Below, piece after piece: positions 1 to 8,798 of a stretch of 39,790 nucleotides of DNA. Origin of the DNA: an uncultured Lachnospiraceae bacterium. Lineage in GTDB: Bacteria; Bacillota; Clostridia; Lachnospirales; Lachnospiraceae. The stretch spans positions 1 to 39,790 of the forward strand of contig CAMQZX010000006.1 of NCBI GenBank assembly GCA_947039785.1. Reading direction: 5' to 3'. Both the position numbers and the translations under genes were made by a program. The first letter of the stretch is position 1. Every line of letters begins with the position of its first letter. Below the pieces are notes generated by a model. It worked only from the letters and a program-made list of their open reading frames with translations, was not told the origin of the DNA and did not search any database.

Positions 1-58
1 CAATTCTATGATATTCTATAGTTTACTGAAAAAGACAAATCTGCAGGGAGGAGAGACT

Positions 59-811
59 ATGTTTGAGTCATTGAAAATCCGTGATATAGAGCTTGGTGTG
101 GGAATGCCGAAAATATGTGTACCCTTGACTGGAAAAGACCGGGAGGAATTGCTTCAGGAAGCCAGTGCTGCCATGGAGAAAAAGGTGGATCTGGTGGAGT
201 GGAGAGGGGATCGCTTCCATGAAGTGGAAAATTTGTCTGCGATGGAAACCATGGCAAAAGAGCTGCGTCTGGAGCTGGGAAATTGTCCTGTTTTATTTAC
301 CTGTCGAACGGAGGATGGACAATTTGCCATAGATGTTTCGGACTATGTGGAATTAAATAAGAGAATGATCAGCACCAGATGTATTGATCTGGTGGATGTG
401 GAACTTTTTATGGGAGATAGCGTGTGCAGAGAGTTGGTGGAATATGCCCATGCCCATGGTGTGGCTGTAATCATTTCTAATCATGAGTTTGAGCAGACTC
501 CGGACGTGGATGTGATGGTGGGCAGGATGCAGACCATGCGTTATCTGGGGGCCGATGTTCCCAAGCTGGCAGTGATGCCCGGAAATCCCCAGGATGTGTT
601 GAAACTGCTACGGGCTACCGATTCTTATAATCAGTGGTATGGGGATGGACCCATCATTACCATGTCCATGGGAAAGACTGGTGTAATCAGCAGAATCTGT
701 GGAGAAACTTTTGGATCTTCTCTGACATTTGCCACTGTGGGACGGGCTTCGGCGCCAGGACAGATTTCGGTGGATGAAGTGCGTGTGATTTTAGATATTT
801 TGCATGAATAG
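59..811 (+). CDS. aroD: Type I 3-dehydroquinate dehydratase
   Basis: Converts 3-dehydroquinate to 3-dehydroshikimate in the shikimate pathway (cytosol) through a Schiff-base lysine. The 250-residue length is typical of type I enzymes. Visible signatures are EWRGD near residue 47, the catalytic histidine in IISNHEF (about H142) and the Schiff-base lysine in ADVPKLAVMP (about K169). The C-terminal GRASAPGQIS segment is also typical of the family. An upstream in-frame ATG at position 8 exists, but the ATG at 59 follows a strong GGGAGGAGAG site at good spacing and matches the family N-terminus, so I chose 59. No other shikimate gene is adjacent in the window. The next gene starts 72 bases downstream in the same direction. 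Confidence 0.95.
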   Translation: MFESLKIRDIELGVGMPKICVPLTGKDREELLQEASAAMEKKVDLVEWRGDRFHEVENLSAMETMAKELRLELGNCPVLFTCRTEDGQFAIDVSDYVELNKRMISTRCIDLVDVELFMGDSVCRELVEYAHAHGVAVIISNHEFEQTPDVDVMVGRMQTMRYLGADVPKLAVMPGNPQDVLKLLRATDSYNQWYGDGPIITMSMGKTGVISRICGETFGSSLTFATVGRASAPGQISVDEVRVILDILHE

Positions 812-883
812 AATAGTATAATTCTTATTTTTATGTTATGATGTATTTCGTGAAAGATTTTTTAGGAAGTGGGATGAAGGGAA

Positions 884-2233
884 ATGCTGACAATTGCTAT
901 TCAAAATGGAAATGTCATCGATGTACGTTCTAAAAAAATCGTGAAGCTTAACATAGGAATTCAAGACGGAGTGATTGTACAATTGTCGGAGATGCCTTTA
1001 GAGGCTACACGTGTGATCGATGGAACTGGTTTGTATGTTGCACCGGGATTTATTGACGTTCATGGGCATCTGGATGGATATGAATATGGAGGCGAGCTAT
1101 CGGCCATGCAGGGAGTTACCACCACCGTGGGCGGCAACTGTGGATATTGTCCGGTACAATTGAAGGAATTTTTTGATGAGCAGGACCGCAGAGGTTATCC
1201 GATCAATCAGGCTATGCTGGTGGGACACGACGCTCCTTTGCGGGAAGCAGTCGGACTTACAGATCCTCATATGCTGGCTGAGCCAGAGCAGATTGAGCAG
1301 ATGAAAGAGCTTGCCAGACAGGCGCTGCGAGATGGTGCCTGCGGAGTTTCCTTTGGTCTGGATTATGTTCCAGGCTGCAGTATTGAGGAAGTAAAGGCGC
1401 TGGCGTCTGTATGCGCAGAATTCGGACGTATTTGTCCGGTACATACCAGATTATTGGTGGAAAATGATTTGTATTCACTCTATGAAGTGATTGACGTTGC
1501 CCGGCAGACCGGCGCACATATGCTGGTGTCTCATTTTGTATATCAATATTGCAATGGAATGGTTCCCCAGGCAATCTCCATGCTGGAAAAGGCCCGCGCC
1601 AGAGGCTTGAAGGTAGAGATGGACAGTGGCATGTACACCAATTGGTCTACTTATCTGAATACAACAACCTTTGACCTGCAAAATATTCAGATGAACCAAT
1701 GGAGCTGGGAACAGATGGTGGTGGGTACTGGAACGTACCGGGGCAAAGTGATGACAGAAGAATTGTATCATCATATGAGAGCGTATCACCCCAATGAAGC
1801 CATTGTGCTGTTTGAGGGAGAGGAGTGGGAGATTTATGAATGTTTAAAGCTTCCTTATTCCATGCCCTCCAGTGATGCAGGAGCCTATGCGGTGGGGGAA
1901 GGACATCCTCAGATTGCAGGTACATTTCCTCGCTATATTCGGGAGATGGTAAAGGAGCGAAAACTACTGACCTTGGAGGAGGCCATTTACAAAGGAACAT
2001 TGCTTCCAGCGGAAATATTCGATTTTGAGAAAAAAGGCTCCATTGAGCTGGGATACGATGCAGATTTGTTCCTGTTTGATTTGGATCAGATTCGTGATAT
2101 GGCGCAGTACCCTCATCTTGGAGCACCGGATGCGGCACCGGAGGGAATTCCCTATGTACTGGTGAATGGTGTATTGGCAGTGGATGAGGGCATATGCACT
2201 CACAGCAGAAGCGGAAAATGTATTCGAAAATAA
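884..2233 (+). CDS. D-aminoacylase-type amidohydrolase (N-acyl-D-amino-acid deacylase family)
   Basis: A metal-dependent amidohydrolase of 449 residues. The N-terminal beta-sandwich segment (residues 1-55) leads into PGFIDVHGHLDG with the metal-binding HxH at H60/H62. It is followed by GVTTTVGGNCGYCP, whose Cys86 matches the zinc cysteine typical of D-aminoacylases. FGLDYVPG, PVHTR, LVSHFVYQ and PSSDAGAY fit the later metal and substrate segments, and the C-terminus returns to the sandwich domain (DADLFLFDLDQI). The protein is somewhat shorter than classical D-aminoacylases (about 480-530 residues). Only 26 bases separate it from potA, so it is probably cotranscribed with the importer, and its substrate may be what that transporter brings in. 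The exact substrate cannot be read from the sequence; dihydropyrimidinase-like or other N-acyl hydrolase activities remain possible. Confidence 0.8.
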   Translation: MLTIAIQNGNVIDVRSKKIVKLNIGIQDGVIVQLSEMPLEATRVIDGTGLYVAPGFIDVHGHLDGYEYGGELSAMQGVTTTVGGNCGYCPVQLKEFFDEQDRRGYPINQAMLVGHDAPLREAVGLTDPHMLAEPEQIEQMKELARQALRDGACGVSFGLDYVPGCSIEEVKALASVCAEFGRICPVHTRLLVENDLYSLYEVIDVARQTGAHMLVSHFVYQYCNGMVPQAISMLEKARARGLKVEMDSGMYTNWSTYLNTTTFDLQNIQMNQWSWEQMVVGTGTYRGKVMTEELYHHMRAYHPNEAIVLFEGEEWEIYECLKLPYSMPSSDAGAYAVGEGHPQIAGTFPRYIREMVKERKLLTLEEAIYKGTLLPAEIFDFEKKGSIELGYDADLFLFDLDQIRDMAQYPHLGAPDAAPEGIPYVLVNGVLAVDEGICTHSRSGKCIRK

Positions 2234-2259
2234 GCTTGCTATAGGAGATTATAAAATTA

Positions 2260-3351
2260 ATGGGAGAAGTTCTGTTACAATTAGAAAATATTAAGAAAGG
2301 TTTTGATGGAACCGAAGTATTAAACGGCATTAACCTTTCCATTGAAAAAGGAGAATTTATTACGCTGTTGGGCTCTTCCGGCTGTGGCAAGACTACAACG
2401 TTACGTATTATTGCAGGGCTGGAAACGCCCGATGAAGGAAGAGTACTTTTGGAAGGGAAAGATGTGACCAGTCTGGAACCAAACCAGAGGGATGTAAATA
2501 CAGTCTTTCAAAATTATGCTCTGTTCCCGCACATGAATGTGGCGGAGAATGTGGGTTACGGTTTGAAGTTGAAAAAAACGCCGAAGTCAGAGATTCGAAA
2601 AAGGGTAAAAGAAGTGTTGGAACTGGTGCAGCTGGCAGGATATGAGAAGCGTAAGCCGTCAGAGCTAAGCGGCGGTCAGAAGCAGCGTGTTGCCATTGCG
2701 AGAGCCATTGTCAACAATCCCAAGATTCTGCTTTTGGACGAGCCTTTGGGAGCGCTGGATCTGCAGCTGCGAAGAGCTATGCAGCATGAGCTAAAGCGTC
2801 TTCAGAAGAAGCTGGGAATTACGTTTATCTACATTACCCACGATCAGGAAGAGGCAATCAATATGTCGGATCGGATCGTGGTGATGAATCAAGGTGTGTT
2901 TGAACAGATTGGAAGCTCTGATGATGTTTACAATCATCCCAAAACCAGTTATGTGGCCACTTTTGTGGGCAATGCCAACATCATTCATGGAACTGTGGAT
3001 CGTATGGTGGACGATAAGGTATTGGTGGATACCTGCGGAGGAAAGGCACTGGTGGATGCCGGTGCTTATAGATTTTCATCTGGGATGGAAGTGACCATGG
3101 CGGTGCGCAGCGAAAATATTCAGATTGATGAAGACTGCGGCTGCGGACTTCGGGCCATCGTGACAGAAAAGACCTTTTCTGGCGGACTGTTGCGTATGGT
3201 ATTGAAGCTGAACGATGGCAAAGAGCTGATTTCCAGCCGGTATGGAATTGATGCCAATGTGGAAGTGGGACAGGAAATCTGCTTCCGTTGGGAATCCAAC
3301 CACGGTGTTTTTGTGGATGTGGAGGATTCTGTCAGAGGAGCACGGCCATGA
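2260..3351 (+). CDS. potA: Spermidine/putrescine-type ABC importer, ATPase subunit
   Basis: The ATP-hydrolysing subunit of a polyamine-type importer, on the cytoplasmic face of the membrane. Walker A is GSSGCGKT (residues 38-45), the ABC signature is LSGGQKQRVAIARAI, Walker B is ILLLDEPLGALD, and the H-loop lies in YITHDQEEA. A C-terminal TOBE-like regulatory domain (about residues 240-363) is as expected for the PotA/CysA/MalK type. The 363-residue length is normal. The last four bases overlap the start of potB (ATGA), which indicates translational coupling. The four subunits lie in the order ATPase, permease, permease, binding protein. Polyamine specificity is inferred from family resemblance and gene order. 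Confidence 0.92.
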   Translation: MGEVLLQLENIKKGFDGTEVLNGINLSIEKGEFITLLGSSGCGKTTTLRIIAGLETPDEGRVLLEGKDVTSLEPNQRDVNTVFQNYALFPHMNVAENVGYGLKLKKTPKSEIRKRVKEVLELVQLAGYEKRKPSELSGGQKQRVAIARAIVNNPKILLLDEPLGALDLQLRRAMQHELKRLQKKLGITFIYITHDQEEAINMSDRIVVMNQGVFEQIGSSDDVYNHPKTSYVATFVGNANIIHGTVDRMVDDKVLVDTCGGKALVDAGAYRFSSGMEVTMAVRSENIQIDEDCGCGLRAIVTEKTFSGGLLRMVLKLNDGKELISSRYGIDANVEVGQEICFRWESNHGVFVDVEDSVRGARP

Positions 3352-4214
3352 GAAACAAAACGAACAATAAGAAAAACAACAATATGATTCTGGCAGCCAT
3401 GCCGCTGTATCTGTTTACTCTGGTGTTTGTAGTTGGTCCAATGCTTTATATGGTTGGGCTGAGTTTTTCCACCAACAAGGGAGGATACGGAGTAGACTGG
3501 ACCTTTACTCTTGATAATTACAGACAGATTTTAGAACCAGTATATCTGCAGACCTTTGTCCAGTCCTTTCAGCTTGCCATTTCCAGTACGCTGATTATTA
3601 TGCTGCTTGGATATCCCTTTGGCTATTTTATGTCCAGGCTAAGTGATAAGGGCAAAAGCAGAATGATGCTGGCCATTATGGTTCCCTTTTGGGTAAACAG
3701 TCTGATTCGTCTTTATGGCTGGATCATTGTTTTGCAAACCAAGGGAGTGTTTAATGAACTGCTACTGAATCTGGGATTGATTAAGGCACCATTAAAGCTT
3801 CTTTACAGCTATCCCGCAGTGCTTCTGGGTATGGTGTATGCCTTGCTTCCGTTTATGATTCTGTCGGTTTATTCCAGTGCGGAGAAGCTGGACTGGACAT
3901 TGATTGAGGCATCCAGAGATTTGGGGGCAACAAAGGCTCAGACCTTCTGGAATATTACATGGAAGCTGACGCTGCCAGGACTTTTGTCTGGTATGATTTT
4001 AACCTTTATTCCATCCATGGGATTGTTTTTCATTGCAGATATTCTGGGAGGAAATAAGATCGTGCTGGTGGGAAGTCTGATTCAGGATCAGATGACAAGA
4101 GGCAGTAACTGGCCTTTTGCCGCGGCACTGGCTGTTGTGCTGACCATCCTTACATCTGTCAGCATCTATCTTTATACGAAAATTACCAAGGTGAAAGAAT
4201 TGGAGGTAATGTGA
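3348..4214 (+). CDS. potB: Spermidine/putrescine-type ABC permease, PotB-like
   Basis: An integral membrane permease with about six predicted hydrophobic segments, the first around residues 13-35 after a lysine/asparagine-rich cytoplasmic N-terminus. The EAA loop that contacts the ATPase is visible as EASRDLGATKAQTFWNITWKL. The start at 3348 overlaps the potA stop as ATGA and is preceded by an AGAGGAG site. A longer reading from 3288 would lie wholly inside potA and lacks a convincing ribosome site. It forms the transmembrane channel with the next gene product. Confidence 0.93.
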   Translation: MRNKTNNKKNNNMILAAMPLYLFTLVFVVGPMLYMVGLSFSTNKGGYGVDWTFTLDNYRQILEPVYLQTFVQSFQLAISSTLIIMLLGYPFGYFMSRLSDKGKSRMMLAIMVPFWVNSLIRLYGWIIVLQTKGVFNELLLNLGLIKAPLKLLYSYPAVLLGMVYALLPFMILSVYSSAEKLDWTLIEASRDLGATKAQTFWNITWKLTLPGLLSGMILTFIPSMGLFFIADILGGNKIVLVGSLIQDQMTRGSNWPFAAALAVVLTILTSVSIYLYTKITKVKELEVM

Positions 4215-4987
4215 TGAAGAAAAACGGAAAGTTTTCCAAGGTATATCTGGGAATCATCCTGTTGTTTATTTACCTTCCAATATTCTTTGTGGTAATGTAT
4301 TCTTTTAATGAATCCAAGTCTACTGCAGTCTGGGGCGGGCTTTCCTTTAAATGGTACAAAGATCTGCTTCGGGACAGAGACATTATGGAAGCCTTGCGAA
4401 ACAGTTTGGTTTTAGGTGTGATCAGCTGCTTTACATCGGCGGTGATTGGAACGGTGGGAGCTGTGGGAATGGCTCGTTCTCATTTGCGAATGAAGGGCGT
4501 GGTAGAATATGTGGCACGACTTCCCATTATGATACCGGAGATTATTCTGGGTATGGTATTTATGGCATTTTTCTCACTGATGAATCTGCCTTTTGGTATG
4601 GTGACGCTGGTGATTGCTCACACAGCCTTTTGCATACCTTATATTTTAATGATGGTGAAAGCCCGTCTGGTGGGAATGGATCCGTCTCTGGAGGAAGCTG
4701 CCCGTGATCTGGGAGCCTCTTCCATGCGTACCTTTATGGATATTACGCTGCCCCTTTTGATGCCGGCAGTTTTGTCCGGATCACTGCTGGCCTTCGCCAT
4801 GTCACTGGATGATGTGGTGATCAGCATTTTTGTCACTGGACCGCGGTTAAATACGCTGCCCATTAAGGTGTATTCGCAGATGAAATTTGGTGTTACACCA
4901 GAGATTAATGCACTGTGTACCCTTATGTTAGGAGCAACTCTGCTTGTGCTTTTTTTATATTCTCTATTGAAGAGACTGCACAAGTAG
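4214..4987 (+). CDS. potC: Spermidine/putrescine-type ABC permease, PotC-like
   Basis: The second permease subunit, about 257 residues with roughly six hydrophobic segments. Its EAA loop reads EEAARDLGASSMRTFMDITL. The potB stop and this start share one base (TGATG), so translation is probably coupled. GTG at 4211 is also in frame, but the ATG at 4214 sits about seven bases after GGAGG and is the better start. It ends at a lysine/histidine tail, with potD 46 bases downstream. Confidence 0.93.
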   Translation: MKKNGKFSKVYLGIILLFIYLPIFFVVMYSFNESKSTAVWGGLSFKWYKDLLRDRDIMEALRNSLVLGVISCFTSAVIGTVGAVGMARSHLRMKGVVEYVARLPIMIPEIILGMVFMAFFSLMNLPFGMVTLVIAHTAFCIPYILMMVKARLVGMDPSLEEAARDLGASSMRTFMDITLPLLMPAVLSGSLLAFAMSLDDVVISIFVTGPRLNTLPIKVYSQMKFGVTPEINALCTLMLGATLLVLFLYSLLKRLHK

Positions 4988-5033
4988 TTTGCAATAAATG
5001 CGATTTGCCATAAATAAAAGGAGGACGAAGAAC

Positions 5034-6077
5034 ATGAAAAGATTTATTGTGGGTACCTTGTGTCTCGCTCTGACAGCGTCTGCTGTGCTTGCAGGCTGCG
5101 GTGGAAATCAGAAGACAGAAGACAAGGGAGAACTGGTGCTGTTTACCTGGGAAGGAATGTTTCCTCAGGAAGTACTGGATGGATTTGAGGAAGAGACAGG
5201 AATCAAAGTGGTGTATTCCAATTTTGATACTGATGAGACCATGCTGGAGAAATTGGGACAGGCAGAGGGCGGTGATTATGATGTAATCATTGCAGATGAT
5301 TATATCATTGAGTCTGCCATTGAGGAAGGTCTTGTGCAAAAGCTGGATAAGGATAAGATTGAGAATTTCGGCAATATCAATTCTCTGTATCAGGGACAGT
5401 TTTATGACCCTTCTGATGAGTATACCGTACCTTACGGAGCTGGTATTCCGTTGATTGTATATGATCCGGAATTGGTGGACTTTGAGATTACAAGTTATGC
5501 AGATTTGTGGAATGAGAAGCTAAAAGACAGCCTGGCTCTGACAGCCAATTATCGTGTGATTAATGGTATCACGCTGCTGTCCATGGGAAAATCCATGAAT
5601 GAGGAAGATCCCGCTGTCATTGCAGAAGCAGGACAGAAGCTGCTGGAGCTGGCTCCCAACGTTCGTCTGATTCAGGATGATAATACACAAAATTCTCTGC
5701 TAAATGGGGAAGCCTCCGTGGCATTTTTGTATACTTCCCAGGTAACACAGGTTCTGAAGGACAATCCGGATTTGAAAGTGGTATATCCTGAGGAAGGATT
5801 GGGATTTGGTATTATGGCAGGATTTGTTCCGGCTCAGGCTCCAAACAGTGAAGCAGCATATCAGTTTTTAAATTATATCCTGGAACCGGAAGCAGCGGCT
5901 CAGTGTTTTGATTTTATTGGATATTACTGTACCAATAAGGCTGCAGATGACCTAGTAAATCCGGATCTGGTGGTACCGGATTCTGTGACAAAGGGTGAGA
6001 TTATTCAAAATGTAAGCCAGGAAGCAGATGAAGCTTACAACAAAAACTGGACAGAATTTAAGGCAGCATGTGATTAA
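5034..6077 (+). CDS. potD: Polyamine-type ABC substrate-binding lipoprotein
   Basis: The extracellular solute-binding protein of the importer. The N-terminus is a lipoprotein signal peptide: a charged MKR start, a hydrophobic stretch, and a lipobox Leu-Ala-Gly-Cys with the lipidated cysteine at residue 22. The mature part starts with FTWEGMFPQEVLDGFEEETG, typical of PotD/PotF proteins. The 347-residue length fits. I chose the ATG at 5034 because AAAGGAGG lies just before it and because the signal peptide begins there. The earlier in-frame ATG at 4998 would add a charged extension before the signal. Ligand residues were not mapped, so spermidine, putrescine or a related amine are all possible. 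Confidence 0.92.
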   Translation: MKRFIVGTLCLALTASAVLAGCGGNQKTEDKGELVLFTWEGMFPQEVLDGFEEETGIKVVYSNFDTDETMLEKLGQAEGGDYDVIIADDYIIESAIEEGLVQKLDKDKIENFGNINSLYQGQFYDPSDEYTVPYGAGIPLIVYDPELVDFEITSYADLWNEKLKDSLALTANYRVINGITLLSMGKSMNEEDPAVIAEAGQKLLELAPNVRLIQDDNTQNSLLNGEASVAFLYTSQVTQVLKDNPDLKVVYPEEGLGFGIMAGFVPAQAPNSEAAYQFLNYILEPEAAAQCFDFIGYYCTNKAADDLVNPDLVVPDSVTKGEIIQNVSQEADEAYNKNWTEFKAACD

Positions 6078-6113
6078 GTAATGAATGAGTAATAAGAAGG
6101 TTAGGTGGAACAA

Positions 6114-7763
6114 ATGAAGGTCTTTCATGGAACAGCTACTTATCAGGGGATTGCGATAGGTAAAATACAATACTTAAGGCGGAATGAACAACATATCCGT
6201 CAGTATACTGTGGAAAGTGCCAGAAGAGAAATCCGGCGTTTCCGGAAAGCGAAAGAGAGGGCACTGGAGGCTTTGAAATTTCTATATGATAAGGCCTCTC
6301 TGGAATTGGGGGAGGAAGAATCCAAGGTTTTCAAAAGCCAGATTTCGCTGTTGGAGGCCGGAAGTTTCACCAGGGCCATTGAAGGGATGATTCTTTCCGA
6401 GAAAGTGAATGCAGCTTATGCCATATCCACAACGCGGGATGAGCTTACAAAGACGTTTGCCAAGATGGAAGATGAGATTATCCGTAACCGTGTGATGGAT
6501 ATCAAGGATATTTCTGAACGACTGATTTTGATTATCGAAGGAATTTCCAGAGAAGATTATGCGGATATGGAGCCGGTGATTGTGGTGGCAAACAATTTGT
6601 CTCCCACAGAGATTATGGAGATGGATCAGGAGAAGCTTCTGGCTTTTGTGAGCCGGGAAGGCTCACCAGTTTCCCATACGGCTATTATCTCCAAGACGCT
6701 GAGCATTCCATCTCTGATTGGAATCGATGTGGATCCCCTCTGGGAAGACCGTATGGCCATTGTGGATGGCTATGAGGGAATCTTTTATCTGGAGCCGGAT
6801 GAAGCCCTTTTGAAAAAATATGAGAGACGTCGTCAGGAAGATTTAAAAGAAAAGGAATTTTTGCAGAAATTGCGTGACAAGGAGGACATCACTCTGGATG
6901 GAACCCGTGTGAAGCTCTTTGCCAATATCCGGAGTCTGGAAGACCTGCGCAGCGTACAGGAATCGGGAGCCTGCGGAATCGGGCTTTTGAGGAGCGAATT
7001 TCAGTATTTAGGCAGAGAAAACTATCCCAGAGAGATTGAATTGTTCCGTGCCTACAAAAAGGTGGCAGAGACCATGGGCGATAAGCCGGTGATTATTCGT
7101 ACTCTGGATATCGGTGCTGACAAGAAGGCGGAATATATGGATCTTCCCGATGAAGAAAATCCAGCTATGGGAAACCGGGGAATCCGGGTTTGTCTGGAGC
7201 GTAAAAGAATGTTCAAAGCCCAGCTTCGTGCCATTTACCGGGCAAGCGCTTACGGAAATCTGGCCATTATGTATCCGATGGTCACTTCCATGAGTGAGAT
7301 TCGGGAAGTAAAGGAAATCGTTGCCGATGTGGTGGATGGATTGAAGAAGAAGGAGATTCCCTTCAAAGAGATTCAGCACGGTATTATGGTGGAGACCCCG
7401 GCGGCTGTGATGATTGCCGAAGATCTTGCAAAAGAAGTGGATTTTCTGAGCCTGGGAACCAACGATCTGACCCAGTACATTCTGGCAATGGATCGGAAAA
7501 ATCCAAGTCTGGAGGGACGCTATGACGATCACCATCCGGCAGTACTGAAGATGATTCAGATGACCATTGATGCTGCCCACAAGGCGGGATGCTGGGCAGG
7601 CATTTGCGGAGAGCTGGCAGGAGATACCTCCATGACTCAGACCCTTTTGGAGATGGGCGTGGATGTGATGTCTGTGGTACCTCCCAGCATTCTTCCGGTG
7701 AGAAAGCAGATTCGTAAGATAATTCTGCCGAATAACGTTAAATCAAAGCCAATTGAGCAATAA
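6114..7763 (+). CDS. ptsI: Phosphoenolpyruvate-protein phosphotransferase (PTS enzyme I)
   Basis: Transfers phosphate from phosphoenolpyruvate to HPr, the first step of sugar uptake by the phosphotransferase system (cytosol). The N-terminal HPr-binding and swivelling domain carries the phosphohistidine in SPVSHTAIISKTL (about H188). The C-terminal barrel shows GIGLLRSEF, RTLDIGADK, MVETPAAVMIAEDL, GTNDLTQYILAMDR and the active cysteine in GICGELAGD. The start is either GTG 6105 or ATG 6114. I prefer ATG because AGGTGG is five bases upstream and homologues usually begin MKxFxGxxxxxGIAIG. ptsH is not adjacent. The 3' end overlaps the convergent homocysteine methyltransferase gene by 26 bases. 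The gap to potD is only 36 bases, so readthrough from the pot operon is plausible. Confidence 0.95.
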   Translation: MKVFHGTATYQGIAIGKIQYLRRNEQHIRQYTVESARREIRRFRKAKERALEALKFLYDKASLELGEEESKVFKSQISLLEAGSFTRAIEGMILSEKVNAAYAISTTRDELTKTFAKMEDEIIRNRVMDIKDISERLILIIEGISREDYADMEPVIVVANNLSPTEIMEMDQEKLLAFVSREGSPVSHTAIISKTLSIPSLIGIDVDPLWEDRMAIVDGYEGIFYLEPDEALLKKYERRRQEDLKEKEFLQKLRDKEDITLDGTRVKLFANIRSLEDLRSVQESGACGIGLLRSEFQYLGRENYPREIELFRAYKKVAETMGDKPVIIRTLDIGADKKAEYMDLPDEENPAMGNRGIRVCLERKRMFKAQLRAIYRASAYGNLAIMYPMVTSMSEIREVKEIVADVVDGLKKKEIPFKEIQHGIMVETPAAVMIAEDLAKEVDFLSLGTNDLTQYILAMDRKNPSLEGRYDDHHPAVLKMIQMTIDAAHKAGCWAGICGELAGDTSMTQTLLEMGVDVMSVVPPSILPVRKQIRKIILPNNVKSKPIEQ

Positions 7764-8601
7764 ATTCAGGCGTGGTGCCACAGCATCCTCCCAGGATGCG
7801 GGCGCCATTTTCTTTTAATTTTTTCATGTGTTGTGCAAATATTTCTGGTTTCATATCGTAGATGGCTTGGCCGGTTTCAGAGATTTTGGGCATTCCTGCG
7901 TTTGGTTTTGCGATTACAGGAATGGATACCACCTGTGTTATATTTCGAATGATGCTTTCAAGCTGATCCGGGCCTACGGAGCAGTTGACACCAACGGCGG
8001 AGACTCCGGCAGCTTCCAGTGTCTGAACGGCGTTGATGATGTTGCCTCCGGTAAAGAAGCTTCCGTCGGCTTCCACTGTCATGGAGCACATGATAGGGAG
8101 ATCACATACTGCCTGGGCAGCGTCCACTGCAGCACAGGCTTCTTCCACATTGAACATGGTCTCAACAACCAGAAGATCCACTCCGGCATCAACCAGATGT
8201 TGAATCTGTACTTTATAGGCTTCAAAGGCCTCTTCGAAGGTCATATCGCCGAAAGGCTCCATCATTTCTCCGGTGGTGGTCACATCGCCGGCTACGTAAG
8301 CTTTGCCCCAAGCGGCTTCCCTGGCGTATCCTACCAATGTATGATTGATCTCTTTGATTTTATCTTCCAGATGGAATTTGGCAAGATTGATGGGGTTTCC
8401 TCCAAAAGTTGGGGCATAAATAATCTGGCTTCCAGCTTCTACATATGCTTTTTGTAAATTTACGATAATATCCTTGTGTTCAATGACCCACAGCTCGGTG
8501 CAGACACCTTTTGGCATACCGGCGGCCATCAGATTGGAGCCGGTGGCTCCGTCCAGAAGAGTGGTGTTGGAGGTTAGAGTGATAAATTCTTCTTTGGTCA
8601 T
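7738..8601 (-). CDS. Stand-alone homocysteine S-methyltransferase family protein
   Basis: A 287-residue protein equivalent to the homocysteine-binding barrel of methionine synthase. The start of the barrel is LLDGATGSNL, and the three zinc cysteines are in GVNCSVG (C207) and GGCCGTT (C273, C274). It lacks the folate, cobalamin and activation domains of MetH. It may therefore take methyl groups from S-methylmethionine or another small donor, or work with a separately encoded corrinoid protein. The start at 8601 follows AGAAAGGA on the minus strand at about seven bases. Its 3' end overlaps ptsI by 26 bases tail to tail. A -10 box lies at 8673-8678 with a palindrome just upstream. Confidence 0.85.
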   Translation of the reverse strand: MTKEEFITLTSNTTLLDGATGSNLMAAGMPKGVCTELWVIEHKDIIVNLQKAYVEAGSQIIYAPTFGGNPINLAKFHLEDKIKEINHTLVGYAREAAWGKAYVAGDVTTTGEMMEPFGDMTFEEAFEAYKVQIQHLVDAGVDLLVVETMFNVEEACAAVDAAQAVCDLPIMCSMTVEADGSFFTGGNIINAVQTLEAAGVSAVGVNCSVGPDQLESIIRNITQVVSIPVIAKPNAGMPKISETGQAIYDMKPEIFAQHMKKLKENGARILGGCCGTTPEFIAQLALI

Positions 8602-8672
8602 AATACGTCCTTTCTGTTTGGCAATAGTTATGGTTGGCTTGCCAGATTCCTATGTCCGGCAGGTTTGAAGCT

Positions 8673-8701
8673 ATTATAGCACATTTGACAAATGTTTGAC
8701 A
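8673..8701 (-). promoter_or_regulatory. Candidate promoter of the homocysteine methyltransferase gene with a 15-bp palindrome
   Basis: On the minus strand a perfect TATAAT (8673-8678) lies 71 bases before the start codon, with a poor -35 match at 8696-8701. The intended spacer is filled by the exact dyad ACATTTGnCAAATGT (8681-8695), a likely repressor or activator site. The -10 is clear; the -35 is weak, which would suit an activator-dependent or regulated promoter. Confidence 0.45.
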
Positions 8702-8728
8702 TATTATTTGGGATTGTGCAGATAGTTT

Positions 8729-8757
8729 TTGACTTTCCTCTCGTAGAGTGATAGAAT
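8729..8757 (+). promoter_or_regulatory. Sigma-A type promoter of trpS
   Basis: TTGACT at 8729-8734 and TAGAAT at 8752-8757 are separated by 17 bases. The predicted transcript start is near 8764, leaving only about 35 bases of leader before the trpS ATG. Confidence 0.65.
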
Positions 8758-8798
8758 CTAAGAAGATAAATGCAAGAAGTGCAGAAGGAGATACAGAC

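Noticed and set aside
1647..2390. 247-codon antisense frame across the amidohydrolase/potA junction
   Set aside because: Proline/histidine-rich shadow; the plus-strand genes have clear family signatures.
8700..8798. T-box leader for trpS
   Set aside because: The promoter leaves only about 35 bases of leader, and no T-box sequence or specifier stem is present.
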